Shown one piece after another: positions 33,174 to 42,022 of a DNA stretch of 64,000 nucleotides. Position 1 is the first letter of the stretch. Each line of letters starts with the position of its first letter. A model generated the notes under the pieces. That model was not told the DNA's origin. It saw nothing but the letters and a program-made list of their open reading frames with translations, and ran no database searches. This DNA is from Cupriavidus sp. P-10. GTDB taxonomy: Bacteria > Pseudomonadota > Gammaproteobacteria > Burkholderiales > Burkholderiaceae. The position numbers and the translations under genes were made by a program. The stretch is from positions 2,852,001 through 2,916,000 of the forward strand of contig NZ_AP025170.1 of assembly GCF_003402535.2 (NCBI RefSeq). Reading direction: 5' to 3'.

Positions 33174-34856
33174 TCAGGCTTCAGCGCGCTCGCGCGGCTG
33201 CTTGTCGGCATAGACGCGCTCCTTGAACGGGGCGATGCCGATGCGGGACAGGGTTTCGATAAAGCGTTCGTCTTCGATGCGGTTGGCCACGAAGGTGTCG
33301 ATGATGCGGGTCACCACCTCGGGCATTTCCTCGGCGCTGAACGACGGGCCGATCACCTTGCCCAGCGCGGTCTTGTTACCCTGGGCGCCGCCCAGCGTGA
33401 CCTGGTACCACTCCGAACCGTCCTTGTCGACGCCCAGCACGCCGATGTTGCCGACGTGATGGTGGCCGCAGGCGTTGATGCAGCCCGAGATGTTCAGCGA
33501 GATCTCGCCCAGGTCATAGACATAGTCCAGGTCGTCGAAACGGTCCTGGATCGCCTGCGCGATGGGGATCGACTTGGCGTTGGCCAGCGAGCAGAAATCG
33601 CCGCCCGGGCAGGCGATGATGTCGGTCAGCAGGCCGATGTTCGGCGTGGCCAGGCCGGCCTTCCTGGCCAGTTGCCACAGCGCGTACAGGTCCTGCTTCT
33701 TCACGTCCGGCAGCACCAGGTTCTGCTCGTGCGCCACGCGCAGTTCGCCGAAGCCGAACTGGTCGGCCAGGTCGGCCACGGTTTCCATCTGCGCGTCGGT
33801 GGCGTCGCCCGGGGGCGAGGCCAGGCCCGGCTTGGTCGACAGCGTCACCGCGGCGTAGCCCGGCACCTTGTGGCCGTGCACGCTGCGGCTGACCCAGCGT
33901 GCGAACGCCTTGTCTTCGAGCAGGTGATTTTCGTACGAGGCGTCGGTGTCGGCCAGCTTCTCATACGCGGGCGGCGTGAAGTACTGCGCCACGCGGTCGA
34001 ACTCGACCTGCGTCAGCGTGGCCGGGCCGTCCTTGCTGTGCTGCCATTCTTCCTCGACTTCCTGCGCGAACTTCTCCACGCCGATGGCCTTCACCAGGAT
34101 CTTGATGCGGGCCTTGTACTTGTTGTCGCGGCGGCCGTAGCGGTTGTACACGCGGATGGCCGATTCGACGTAGGTCAGCATGTGCTGCCACGGCAGGTCG
34201 TCCTTGATGATCGAGCCCAGGATCGGCGTGCGGCCCAGGCCGCCACCGGCCAGGATGCGCAGGCGCGTTTCGCCCTCGGCATTCTTGTAGGCGTAGATGC
34301 CGATATCGTGCATCTGCACCACGGCGCGGTCGTCTTTCGAGGCCGAGATCGCGATCTTGAACTTGCGCGGCAGGAAAGCGAACTCCGGCTGGAACGTGCT
34401 CCACTGGCGCAGCAGTTCGGCCAGCACGCGCGGATCGACCGACTCGTCCGGCGCGACGCCGGCGAAGTGGTCGGTGGTGATGTTGCGCACGCAGTTGCCC
34501 GAGGTCTGGATGCCGTGCATCTCGACGCTGGCGAGCTCGGCCAGCACGTCGGGCACGCGCTCCAGCTCCATCCAGTTGTACTGGATGTTCTGGCGGGTCG
34601 AGAAGTGGCCATAGCCGCGGTCGTACTCGCGCGCGATATGGGCCAGCTTGCGCAGCTGCGTCGCCGACAACAGGCCGTACGGGATCGCCACGCGCAGCAT
34701 GTATGCGTGGCGCTGCATGTACAGGCCGTTCTGCAGGCGCAGCGGCAGGAATTCTTCCTCGGTCAGCTCGTCCGACAGGCGGCGACGCACCTGGTCACGG
34801 AACTGGGCGACGCGCTCGTTGACGATGCGCTGGTCATATTGGTCGTACTGATACAT
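33174..34856 (-). CDS. cysI: Nitrite/sulfite reductase, siroheme hemoprotein (CysI)
   Basis: CysI reduces sulfite to sulfide with six electrons. The 560-residue protein has duplicated ferredoxin-like half domains (YGHFSTRQNIQYNWMELE in part near residue 82). The siroheme-[4Fe-4S] ligands are ACPGGDFCSLANAKS and SGCINACGHHHVGNIGVLG, with the CX5C and CX3C spacing of the family. It is the second gene of the minus-strand cys operon. No cysJ is visible, so electrons presumably come from ferredoxin or another donor. Confidence 0.95.
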   Translation of the reverse strand: MYQYDQYDQRIVNERVAQFRDQVRRRLSDELTEEEFLPLRLQNGLYMQRHAYMLRVAIPYGLLSATQLRKLAHIAREYDRGYGHFSTRQNIQYNWMELERVPDVLAELASVEMHGIQTSGNCVRNITTDHFAGVAPDESVDPRVLAELLRQWSTFQPEFAFLPRKFKIAISASKDDRAVVQMHDIGIYAYKNAEGETRLRILAGGGLGRTPILGSIIKDDLPWQHMLTYVESAIRVYNRYGRRDNKYKARIKILVKAIGVEKFAQEVEEEWQHSKDGPATLTQVEFDRVAQYFTPPAYEKLADTDASYENHLLEDKAFARWVSRSVHGHKVPGYAAVTLSTKPGLASPPGDATDAQMETVADLADQFGFGELRVAHEQNLVLPDVKKQDLYALWQLARKAGLATPNIGLLTDIIACPGGDFCSLANAKSIPIAQAIQDRFDDLDYVYDLGEISLNISGCINACGHHHVGNIGVLGVDKDGSEWYQVTLGGAQGNKTALGKVIGPSFSAEEMPEVVTRIIDTFVANRIEDERFIETLSRIGIAPFKERVYADKQPRERAEA

Positions 34857-34884
34857 GGCGGGGTCCGTTCAGTATTCGTTGAAT

Positions 34885-35658
34885 TCAGGAAACGAGCTTG
34901 ATGGCGACCAGCGTCAGCGTGGTCGCCAGGGCGGCGCGCACCAGCCGCTCGGGCAGCGCCCGCGACAGTTGCGCGCCCAGCCAGATGCCGGGGATCGAAC
35001 CCACCAGCAGTGCTAGCAGCAAATTCCAGTTGACGGTGCCGAGCCACACGTGGCCCAGACCTGCCAGCGCCGTCAGCGGGACGGCGTAGGCGATATCGGT
35101 GCCGGCGACTTCGGCCGGCTTCATATGGGGATACAGCAGCAGGATCAGCGTGGCGCCAACCGCGCCGGCGCCGATCGACGACACCGTCACCAGCACGCCG
35201 ATCACTGCGCCCACCACGATGGTGGCGATGATTTGGGCACGGCCATGCAGCTGGAAGCGCGGGTTGCGTTCGAGCCAGGCCAGCATCTGCTTGCGGAACA
35301 GCAGCGACAATACGGTCAGCAGCACCGACACGCCGATGGTCACGCGGATCGCGTGCAGCCACTGCGCATTGAGTTCACCCGCGCTCTTGAGCACCAGGAT
35401 GGCCACGACCGCCGCCGGCAGGCTGCCGATGCACAGGCGCCGCACCACCTGCCACTGCACATGGCCGTGGGCGCGGTGCGCGATGGTGCCGAAACCCTTG
35501 GTGATCGCAGCGAAAGCCAGGTCGGTGCCGACCGCGGTGGCCGGCGAGAAGCCGAACAGCAGCGTCAGCAGCGGCGTCATCAACGAGCCCCCACCCACGC
35601 CGGTCAGACCGACGAGGACGCCTACAAACAGACCGGAAACGGTATAGGCCAGCGACAT
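34885..35658 (-). CDS. TauE/SafE family membrane transporter in the cys operon
   Basis: The 257-residue protein has about eight transmembrane helices. The paired family motifs are GVLVGLTGVGGGSLMTPLLTLLF (in part, near residue 13) and VTVSSIGAGAVGATLILLLYP in the second half. Leading the sulfite reductase operon and lying next to divergent cysB, it may move sulfite, sulfate or another sulfur oxyanion across the inner membrane. Direction and substrate are not determined. It starts 165 bp from cysB, in an AT-rich intergenic region that should carry CysB-responsive promoters. Confidence 0.9.
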   Translation of the reverse strand: MSLAYTVSGLFVGVLVGLTGVGGGSLMTPLLTLLFGFSPATAVGTDLAFAAITKGFGTIAHRAHGHVQWQVVRRLCIGSLPAAVVAILVLKSAGELNAQWLHAIRVTIGVSVLLTVLSLLFRKQMLAWLERNPRFQLHGRAQIIATIVVGAVIGVLVTVSSIGAGAVGATLILLLYPHMKPAEVAGTDIAYAVPLTALAGLGHVWLGTVNWNLLLALLVGSIPGIWLGAQLSRALPERLVRAALATTLTLVAIKLVS

Positions 35659-35823
35659 GGGGGACTCGGTGGGCCCTGGCCCGTGAGGCTCGCATCACAA
35701 TCCGGGGGCTGCGAGCGGACGCACTGAGGGCAGGACGTTCATTAACAAAGTTCGAGAATCGTAATAAACTGGCCTCATACCTCAAACTAATAAGAAGTTG
35801 TTTGTTTATACGACCCGAGTTAT

Positions 35824-36765
35824 ATGAACCTCCACCAGTTTCGCTTCGTGCGTGAGGCCGTCCGGCAGAACTACAACCTGACCGAAGCCGCCAAAGCGCT
35901 CTACACGTCACAACCTGGCGTGTCCAAGGCCATCATCGAGCTGGAGGAAGAGCTGGGTGTCGATATCTTCACGCGCCACGGCAAGCGGATTCGCAGCCTG
36001 ACCGAACCGGGGCGGCGCATTCTCACCTCCGTTGAGAAGATCCTGCAGGAGGTCGAGAGCCTGAAGCGGGTCGGCATGGACTATGCCGCACAGGACCAGG
36101 GCAACTTCACCATTGCCACCACCCATACGCAGGCACGCTATGCGCTGCCACGGGTGATCGGCGAGTTCACCAAGCGCTACCCCAAGGTCCGGCTGTCGAT
36201 CCAGCAAGGCAACCCGACGCAGATCGCCGACATGCTGCTGCATGACCAGGCCGATATCGGCATCGCCACGGAAGGCATCACCGACGACAAGAACCTGGTG
36301 TCGTTGCCGGGCTATCAGTGGACGCATATGGTGATTACGCCACCCGACCATCCGCTGCTGGACAAGAAGCACCTGGCGCTGGAAGACCTGATGGGCTACC
36401 CGCTGATCACCTACGACCCCAACTTTGCGGGCCGGCCCAAGATCGACAAGGCCTTCGAGCTGCGCCACCTGAAGCCGGACATCGTGCTAGAGGCGATCGA
36501 CGCGGACGTGATCAAGACCTACGTGGAGATCGGCCTGGGCGTGGGCATCGTCGCCGGCGTGGCCTATGATGCCGAGCGCGACCGCAACCTGCGCGGGATT
36601 TCCGCCGGCCACCTGTTCGGCAGCAATGTGACGCACCTGGCGGTCAAGCAGGGCGCCTACCTGCGCAGCTTTGTCTACACCTTTATCGAGCTGTTCTCGC
36701 CGACACTGAACCGCAAGCTGGTCGAACAGGCCATGTCGGGCGAGCACGAAGCCTACGAACTCTGA
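35824..36765 (+). CDS. cysB: CysB-type LysR regulator
   Basis: The 313-residue LysR protein begins MNLHQFRFVREAVRQNYNLT, with the helix-turn-helix KALYTSQPGVSKAIIELEEELG (in part) at about residues 21-43. The effector domain has the CysB-specific ATTHTQARYALP (about 99-110), the region that binds N-acetylserine or sulfate. It controls cysteine synthesis and sulfonate genes. Its divergence from the cys operon supports direct control. It has no close downstream partner, and the next gene begins about 90 bp away. Confidence 0.93.
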   Translation: MNLHQFRFVREAVRQNYNLTEAAKALYTSQPGVSKAIIELEEELGVDIFTRHGKRIRSLTEPGRRILTSVEKILQEVESLKRVGMDYAAQDQGNFTIATTHTQARYALPRVIGEFTKRYPKVRLSIQQGNPTQIADMLLHDQADIGIATEGITDDKNLVSLPGYQWTHMVITPPDHPLLDKKHLALEDLMGYPLITYDPNFAGRPKIDKAFELRHLKPDIVLEAIDADVIKTYVEIGLGVGIVAGVAYDAERDRNLRGISAGHLFGSNVTHLAVKQGAYLRSFVYTFIELFSPTLNRKLVEQAMSGEHEAYEL

Positions 36766-36810
36766 GGGCGGCACCCCGCCGCCTCTCTCTATATAAGAAG
36801 CAAACCCAAC

Positions 36811-36855
36811 ATGCATTGCATTCCCGTCACGCCGCGCCGGCCGGAGGCGCTGTGA
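36811..36855 (+). CDS. 14-codon ORF overlapping the methyltransferase start
   Basis: ATG at 36811 opens a 14-residue reading frame (MHCIPVTPRRPEAL) that ends in TGA at 36853-36855, overlapping the GTG start at 36852. An AGAAG sequence lies upstream. It could help ribosomes reach the weak GTG start. No homolog is known to me and it may be fortuitous. Confidence 0.25.
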   Translation: MHCIPVTPRRPEAL

Positions 36856-38039
36856 GCCAACCCATGAGCCAACCCATGAGCGAAGCCACCAGCGAACTGC
36901 CCCGCATCCACTGGACCGAGGACGGCACCGAGCGCAGCGCCGCCTGGCGCTCCGAGGCCGGCAACCCGCCGCCGCGCCGCGTGGTGGTCGCCGATGACAC
37001 CACCAGCGCCGACACCGCCTACCGTCTCGCCTGCGAAGGCACTGCCCTGCTGTGGCGCGGCGACTTCCAGAACGCGCGCCAGCTGCTCAACGCCCTGGCG
37101 CGGCGCACCGAGCGCAAGCCCAAGAAGGCCAGCCGGCCGGGCCAGAAGGCCAAGGGCGCGCCCGGCTCCGCCACCGAGGCCTTCCACCTGCACCGGCTGG
37201 CGCAATCGCAGCGCGCCCGCACGCTGGGCATGCTGCTGCTGCCGTTCGAGGCCGACCACAGCGTGCCGCTGCGCCGCGCGCCCGATGTGCGCGAAGCCTG
37301 TGAACAGGCCTACGGCCCCGCAGGCGAACCCTATGTGGCGTCGCTGCGCGAGTTGCTGGGCATGATCGGCGCCTACGAATGGCGCAAGAAAGGCGTGGAG
37401 ATCCCGGCGCTGGAAGACCGCATCCATCCCTGGTACGGCGTGTTCTCGCCGGTGCGGGGCGAGTACGTCGACCTGGTCGCCGCCGAGCCGCTGCCGTCGA
37501 AGGCGCTGGCCTTCGACATCGGCACCGGCACCGGCGTGCTGGCCGCGGTGCTGGCCCGGCGCGGCGTGAAGCGCATCGTCGCCACTGACCAGGACCCGCG
37601 TGCGCTGGCCTGCGCCCGCGAGAACATCGGCCAGCTCGGCTACGCCGGCCCGGTCGAGATCGTGCAGGCCGACCTGTTCCCGGAAGGCCGGGCGCCACTG
37701 GTGGTGTGCAACCCGCCGTGGGTGCCGGCCCGGCCGAGTTCGCCGGTCGAGCGTGCCGTCTATGACCCGGACAGCGCCATGCTGCGCGGCTTCCTCGACG
37801 GCCTGGCCGACCACCTGGAGCCCGGCGGCGAAGGCTGGCTGCTGCTGTCCGACCTGGCCGAGCACCTGGGCCTGCGCCCGCGCGCGCAGCTGGAAGGCTG
37901 GATCGAGGCCGCCGGGCTCAAGGTGCTGGGCCGCTCCGATATCCGCCCGCGCCATCCGCGCGCCGCCGACCCCACCGATCCGTTGCATGCGGCGCGGTCG
38001 GCCGAGGTGACCACGCTCTGGCGGCTGGGCGTGCGCTGA
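36852..38039 (+). CDS. Class I SAM-dependent methyltransferase with NPPW motif
   Basis: The protein is about 395 residues. An N-terminal region (about 1-200) carries a basic linker (RKPKKASRPGQKAKGAPG). The Rossmann methyltransferase domain has motif I AFDIGTGTGVLAAVLA and motif IV VVCNPPWVP, typical of N-methyltransferases acting on amide or adenine nitrogens (PrmC/RsmC-like). The target is unknown. Start choice is uncertain. GTG at 36852 has GGAGG 4 nt upstream and overlaps (GTGA) the end of a 14-codon ORF, while a TTG lies at 36816 and ATGs lie inside the 12-bp tandem repeat at 36854-36877. Confidence 0.82.
   Translation: MSQPMSQPMSEATSELPRIHWTEDGTERSAAWRSEAGNPPPRRVVVADDTTSADTAYRLACEGTALLWRGDFQNARQLLNALARRTERKPKKASRPGQKAKGAPGSATEAFHLHRLAQSQRARTLGMLLLPFEADHSVPLRRAPDVREACEQAYGPAGEPYVASLRELLGMIGAYEWRKKGVEIPALEDRIHPWYGVFSPVRGEYVDLVAAEPLPSKALAFDIGTGTGVLAAVLARRGVKRIVATDQDPRALACARENIGQLGYAGPVEIVQADLFPEGRAPLVVCNPPWVPARPSSPVERAVYDPDSAMLRGFLDGLADHLEPGGEGWLLLSDLAEHLGLRPRAQLEGWIEAAGLKVLGRSDIRPRHPRAADPTDPLHAARSAEVTTLWRLGVR
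36854..36877. repeat. Two tandem 12-bp repeats at the methyltransferase N terminus
   Basis: GAGCCAACCCAT occurs twice in direct succession (36854-36865 and 36866-36877) and is followed by GAGC. In frame it encodes a doubled SQPM motif. Confidence 0.9.
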
Positions 38040-38105
38040 CGCGCGTGCCCTTGCAGGCGGAGTTCGGCTATCCTTCCCGTCACAAATAAGACCGGAGGAG
38101 ACAAG

Positions 38106-39311
38106 ATGCCGAAGTTGCCCCGCGCGTTGCCCCGCGCGTTGCCCCGCCTGCTGCCCACCGCCCTACCCGCAACACTACTCGCCACCCTGCTCTGCGCCAG
38201 CGCCGCCGCGCTGGCCGATATCCGCGTTGGCATCGACGTGTCCACCACCGGGCCGGCGGCCTCGATCGGCATCCCCTCCAAGAACACCGTGCTGATGTGG
38301 CCGCAGACGCTGGGCGGCCAGAAGGCGCACTACGTGATCCTCGACGACGGCTCCGACCCGGCCGCGGCGGTGCGCAACGTGCGCAAGCTGATTTCCGAGG
38401 AAAAGGTCGACGTGATCGTCGGCCCCAATATCACGCCGACCGCACTGGCCGCGCTCGACGCCGTATCCGAGGGCGAGACGCCGATGGTGGCGCTGGCCGC
38501 GTCGGCGTCGATCGTCGAGCCGCAGACCGACGCCAAGCGCCGCTGGGCCTTCAAGATGCCGCAGAACGATTCGCACATGGCGACCGTGCTGACGGAGTAC
38601 ATGAGCGACCACGGTATCAAGACAGTCGGCTTCATCGGCTTTGCCGACGCCTATGGCGAAAGCTGGTGGCGCGAGTTCTCGAAGCTGGCCGAGGTGCGCA
38701 AGATCAAGGTGGTCGCCAACGAGCGCTTTTCGCGCAACGACACCTCGGTGACCGGCCAGGTGCTCAAACTGATGGCCGCCAACCCCGACGCCGTGCTGAT
38801 CGCCGGCGCCGGCACGCCCTCGGTGCTGCCGCAGAAGACGCTGGGCGAGCGCGGCTACAAGGGCAAGGTCTACCAGACCCACGGCATCGCCACCTGGGAA
38901 TTCCTGCGCATGGGTGGCAAGGACGTCGAAGGCACGCTGTTCCCGACCGGGCCGGTCGTGGTGGCGCGCCAGCTGCCCGAGAGCCACCCCGTGCGCAAGG
39001 TCGCGCTGGACTTCGTCAACCGCTACGAGGGCAAGTACGGCGCCGACAGCGTGACACAGTTTGCCGGCGACGCCTGGGGCGCGTGGCTGCTGCTGGACGA
39101 CGCCGCGCGCCGCGCGCTCAAGACCGGCGCCCAGCCCGGCACGCGCGAATTCCGCGCCGCCATGCGCGACGCGCTCGAATCCACCACCAATCTCACCATC
39201 CCCAACGGCGTGCTGAACCTGAACGCGAAGGACCACCAGGGCTTCGACCAGCGTTCGCGCGTGATGGGGGTGATCCGCAACGGCAAGTTCGCCTATGCGG
39301 GCGACAAGTAG
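38106..39311 (+). CDS. Branched-chain amino acid-type ABC transporter substrate-binding protein (LivK family)
   Basis: The 401-residue periplasmic binding protein has a long signal peptide (to about ALA, residue 38) that contains an LPRA tandem repeat. The type-1 bilobed fold follows: DIRVGIDVSTTGPAASIG, VDVIVGPNITPTALAAL, DSHMATVLTEYMSDHGIKTVG in part, and AYGESWW. These proteins bind leucine-type amino acids, amides or aromatic acids, and the ligand here is not predictable. No permease or ATPase genes accompany it. The livF-like gene at the right edge is about 24 kb away. The dehydrogenase gene 44 bp downstream is probably co-transcribed. Confidence 0.88.
   Translation: MPKLPRALPRALPRLLPTALPATLLATLLCASAAALADIRVGIDVSTTGPAASIGIPSKNTVLMWPQTLGGQKAHYVILDDGSDPAAAVRNVRKLISEEKVDVIVGPNITPTALAALDAVSEGETPMVALAASASIVEPQTDAKRRWAFKMPQNDSHMATVLTEYMSDHGIKTVGFIGFADAYGESWWREFSKLAEVRKIKVVANERFSRNDTSVTGQVLKLMAANPDAVLIAGAGTPSVLPQKTLGERGYKGKVYQTHGIATWEFLRMGGKDVEGTLFPTGPVVVARQLPESHPVRKVALDFVNRYEGKYGADSVTQFAGDAWGAWLLLDDAARRALKTGAQPGTREFRAAMRDALESTTNLTIPNGVLNLNAKDHQGFDQRSRVMGVIRNGKFAYAGDK
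38115..38147. repeat. Tandem 12-bp repeats in the signal peptide of the binding protein
   Basis: TTGCCCCGCGCG occurs at 38115-38126 and 38127-38138, with a partial third copy from 38139. It encodes LPRA-LPRA-LPRL within the n-region of the signal peptide. Confidence 0.9.
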
Positions 39312-39355
39312 CCATCGCCCGCCGAACCCGGCCTTCTGAAAGGAAGCATCGCATC

Positions 39356-40240
39356 ATGACCACTACTTCCACCCCTTCCGTCACTGTTGCCTTCATCGGC
39401 CTGGGCGCCATGGGCTCGCACATGGTCCGCCACCTGCTCGCCGCCGGGCACACCGTGCGCGCCTTCGTACGCCGCCCCGAAGCCGCAGAGGCCGCGCGCG
39501 GCCTGGGTGCGGAGCCGTTCTTCACGCCCGCCGAGGCGGCGCGCGGCGCCAGCGTCGTGTTCACCAACGTGACCTCGTCCGAGGACGTGCGCGAAGTCCT
39601 GCTGGGCGAGCAAGGCGTGATCCACGGCGCGGCGCCCGGCACGGTGTGCGTCGACCACAGCACGATCTCGCCGGTGGTCACGCGCGACATCGCCGCGGCA
39701 CTGGCCGCGCGCGGCCTCGAGGCGCTCGACTGCCCGGTGTCGGGCGGCACCACGGCCGCCGCATCCGGCAAGCTGACCATCATGGTCGGCGGCAAGCTCG
39801 AGGTGCTGGAACGCGTGCTGCCGCTGCTGGAACTGCTGGGCACGACCATCACGCATATCGGCGACAACGGCGCCGGCCAGGTCGCCAAGCTGTGCAACCA
39901 GATCGCGCAGGTGGTCAATATCGAAGGCATCGCCGAGGCCATGCGCTTTGCCTCGGCGCAGAACGTCGATACCGGCCGCGTGCTGCAAGCCATGTCGACG
40001 GGCATGGCGGGCAGCCGCATGCTCGACCTGATGGGGCCCAAGATGGTGTCGCGCAACTTCGCCGCAGGCATCGAGGCGCGGCTGCACGACAAGGACTTCG
40101 GGCTGGCGCGCGATATCGCCGAGGAGATCGGCCTGGATCTGCCGGCGATGCAGGCCACCTCGGCGCAGCTGCGCACGCTGATGGCCAACGGCTGGGGCAA
40201 GGACGATACCTCGTCGCTGCTACGCGTGCTGGAGGGCTGA
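39356..40240 (+). CDS. NAD(P)-dependent beta-hydroxyacid dehydrogenase (3-hydroxyisobutyrate dehydrogenase family)
   Basis: The 294-residue protein has an N-terminal Rossmann motif FIGLGAMGSHM (residues 13-23). The substrate signature DCPVSGGTTAAASGKLTIMVGG (in part, near 126-147) follows, and the catalytic Lys lies in GAGQVAKLCNQ (about 174-184). The C-terminal domain is all helical. Members oxidise 3-hydroxyisobutyrate, reduce tartronate semialdehyde, or act on related acids, and the exact substrate cannot be set. The ATG at 39356 follows AGGAAG. The gene is co-oriented with the binding protein 44 bp upstream. Confidence 0.88.
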   Translation: MTTTSTPSVTVAFIGLGAMGSHMVRHLLAAGHTVRAFVRRPEAAEAARGLGAEPFFTPAEAARGASVVFTNVTSSEDVREVLLGEQGVIHGAAPGTVCVDHSTISPVVTRDIAAALAARGLEALDCPVSGGTTAAASGKLTIMVGGKLEVLERVLPLLELLGTTITHIGDNGAGQVAKLCNQIAQVVNIEGIAEAMRFASAQNVDTGRVLQAMSTGMAGSRMLDLMGPKMVSRNFAAGIEARLHDKDFGLARDIAEEIGLDLPAMQATSAQLRTLMANGWGKDDTSSLLRVLEG

Positions 40241-40249
40241 GCCCGACGC

Positions 40250-41170
40250 TCAGCTGCCCGTCAGGCGCAGGACGGCGCGCACCAGCGCGCTGTCGGCATC
40301 ATTGAAGCCATCGAGCACGTTGAAGTGATGGCAGCCCGGCAGCACGAGATCGCTCGCGGCCGGACTGCCGACGTTGGCGGGCCACGCCGCCCGCATCAGC
40401 GCATGCTGGCGGTGGTACTCTGCCGCTTCCAGTTCGCCCACCGCGAGCGACAGCGGCGCGGCAGTGGCCGGCGTCATGTAGGCCGGCGAGAGCCTCGCCA
40501 CGTCGTCGTCCGATAGCCGCAGGTCGCATTGCAGGAACGCGGCGCGGCGCAGCGGCTCCATGTCATACAACCCGCTGACCGACAGCCCGCCCCTGATCAG
40601 GTCGGCGGGCAGGTCTTGCGCCAGCTGCGGCCAGCGCGCCGCCATCAGCATTGCCACCAGGTGGCCGCCGACGGAATGCCCGGCGGCGAACAGCCGTTGC
40701 CGGTCATGCCCCAGCTCGCCGGATTGCCGGTACAGCCACGCCACGCTGCGCAGCACCTGCCGCACGATCTCAGGCACCGTTACCGACGGCACCAGCGAAT
40801 AGTTGACCACCGCCACCGACACCCCCTGCGCCGGCAGCACGCTGGCGACGAAACTGTGGTCGCGCTTGTCCAGCGCGCGGTAGTAGCCGCCGTGGACAAA
40901 CACCAGCAGCGGCGGCGCTGCCCCGCCATCCGCCGACGCCGGGAAATAATCCAGCGTCTCATCCTGCGGATGCCGCGAACCCGCATCGGCATAGCTCAGG
41001 TCCGCGATCAAGCCACCGCGCTCGCGCACCTGCGCCGACCACTCGCCCCAGCGCGCCATATGCGCCGGGTTATCTGGAACGTTGGCGCGGTTGTTGTATT
41101 CGCGCTCGTAGAAGCCGGGGTCTTGCGAGGGCAGGCTGGCGAGGCTCGCCAGCGAGGCATGGTCGGTCAT
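40250..41170 (-). CDS. Alpha/beta hydrolase (kynurenine formamidase-like)
   Basis: This 306-residue cytosolic hydrolase has the HGGYYRALDK oxyanion motif (about residues 94-103). The nucleophile elbow GHSVGGHL (about 164-171) and the catalytic His in LPGCHHFNVLDGF near the C terminus are also present. It starts with a SLASLASLPS repeat, and the conserved FYEREYNNRANVPD segment is typical of arylformamidase-like esterases in Burkholderiales. No tryptophan-catabolic genes are adjacent, so the substrate is open. It converges with the dehydrogenase (9-bp gap) and is divergent from tRNA-Leu. Confidence 0.82.
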   Translation of the reverse strand: MTDHASLASLASLPSQDPGFYEREYNNRANVPDNPAHMARWGEWSAQVRERGGLIADLSYADAGSRHPQDETLDYFPASADGGAAPPLLVFVHGGYYRALDKRDHSFVASVLPAQGVSVAVVNYSLVPSVTVPEIVRQVLRSVAWLYRQSGELGHDRQRLFAAGHSVGGHLVAMLMAARWPQLAQDLPADLIRGGLSVSGLYDMEPLRRAAFLQCDLRLSDDDVARLSPAYMTPATAAPLSLAVGELEAAEYHRQHALMRAAWPANVGSPAASDLVLPGCHHFNVLDGFNDADSALVRAVLRLTGS

Positions 41171-41294
41171 GGCGGTCGGTGCGTGCGGAGTCTGGACAAG
41201 TTGGCGCGGCGTCGGTGGTGCGCGGTGACGGCGATGCTAACCGGCTTCGCCACGCAAAAGTTATCCGGGCCATTACCATGGCCCTCGCGGCCGG

Positions 41295-41323
41295 TTGTCG
41301 GTTGGGGGGAATTGCGGCATAAT
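41295..41323 (+). promoter_or_regulatory. Putative tRNA-Leu promoter
   Basis: TTGTCG (41295-41300), a 17-bp spacer and CATAAT (41318-41323) predict a start near 41330. A perfect 8-bp hairpin (GGCATCGG/CCGATGCC, 41338-41355) lies in the 5' leader just before the mature tRNA. Confidence 0.5.
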
Positions 41324-41364
41324 CGCCGGCTCAGCCCGGCATCGGTTCCGATGCCGTCACACCT

Positions 41365-41449
41365 GCCCGGGTGGTGAAACAGGTAGACGCAGGGGACTCA
41401 AAATCCCCCGCCGCAAGGCGTGTCGGTTCGAGTCCGACCCCGGGCACCA
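41365..41449 (+). tRNA. tRNA-Leu (anticodon CAA)
   Basis: An 85-nt cloverleaf with a long variable arm has acceptor stem GCCCGGG/CCCGGGC and an encoded CCA. The D-arm begins TGGTGAAACAGGTAGACG. The anticodon stem is GGGGA/TCCCC, enclosing CTCAAAA with anticodon CAA (reads UUG). The T-arm is GTCGGTTCGAGTCCGAC. The long class II variable arm (CGCCGCAAGGCG) is typical of leucine tRNAs. Confidence 0.97.
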
Positions 41450-41497
41450 GATTCCCTTCCAAAGCAAGCCCGCATGTGGGGTGGCTCCGGCTCATCC

Positions 41498-41782
41498 TTA
41501 AACCTCGATTTCGTCGAGCTTGTGCGTCTTCAGCCAATCGCGAACCAATATATTGAGCCGCGTTTGCCAGCGCGGCCCGCTCGCCTTCAAAGCCTCAAGT
41601 ACATCGTCATCGAGCCGCACGGTGGTGGCTGTCTTGGTGGTGCCGCGCGGACGGCCACGCCCCCGCTTGACGATCTTGTCGCCCTTCAGCAAGTCGGCCT
41701 GCCTGAAAAATTCGTCGGTTAGCTCCGGTGCGTCATCCGGATCAACCCAGGTGGTGGACGTAGCGCGCTTGCTCCCGCTCAT
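41498..41782 (-). CDS. brnA: BrnA family antitoxin
   Basis: The 94-residue antitoxin has a disordered N-terminal part and a basic GRGRPRGTTKT linker. A C-terminal ribbon-helix-helix follows (TATTVRLDDDVLEALKASGPRWQTRLN region, shown in part). BrnA neutralises the ribonuclease BrnT and represses the operon. It overlaps the brnT gene by 41 bp, the usual toxin-first order. It ends 48 bp from tRNA-Leu. Confidence 0.92.
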   Translation of the reverse strand: MSGSKRATSTTWVDPDDAPELTDEFFRQADLLKGDKIVKRGRGRPRGTTKTATTVRLDDDVLEALKASGPRWQTRLNILVRDWLKTHKLDEIEV

Positions 41783-42014
41783 TGGCTTTCCTCATGCTGA
41801 TAATGCGGCGGGCCTCGCCACGCGTCGTCCACACCAGGACGACCATGCGGCCATCCATCGTTCCGACCGTGATGTAGCGGGGCTCGGGGTAGCTGTCACG
41901 GGCATCTTCGCCAGTGAAGTGGGTGCCTGCGAAAACCTCCGCCGCCCGCGCGAAATCGAGCCCGCGCTCGGTCAGAGTCCGGTCTCGCTTGGCGGGATCG
42001 AATTCAATGATCAC
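41742..42014 (-). CDS. brnT: BrnT family ribonuclease toxin
   Basis: This 90-residue RelE-like fold ribonuclease arrests translation. The motifs are IIEFDPAKRDRTLTERGLDFARAAEVF (in part), DSYPEPRYITVGTMDGRMVVLVWTTRG (in part) and a C-terminal RIISMRKANERE with basic catalytic residues. It is a complete module with brnA. The promoter upstream (TTGTGT-N16-TACAAT on the minus strand, 42050-42023) has the palindrome CGAATATTCG (42033-42042) in its spacer, a likely autorepression site. The surrounding DNA is AT-rich, suggesting recent acquisition. Confidence 0.92.
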   Translation of the reverse strand: MIIEFDPAKRDRTLTERGLDFARAAEVFAGTHFTGEDARDSYPEPRYITVGTMDGRMVVLVWTTRGEARRIISMRKANEREQARYVHHLG

Positions 42015-42022
42015 GGCATTTA

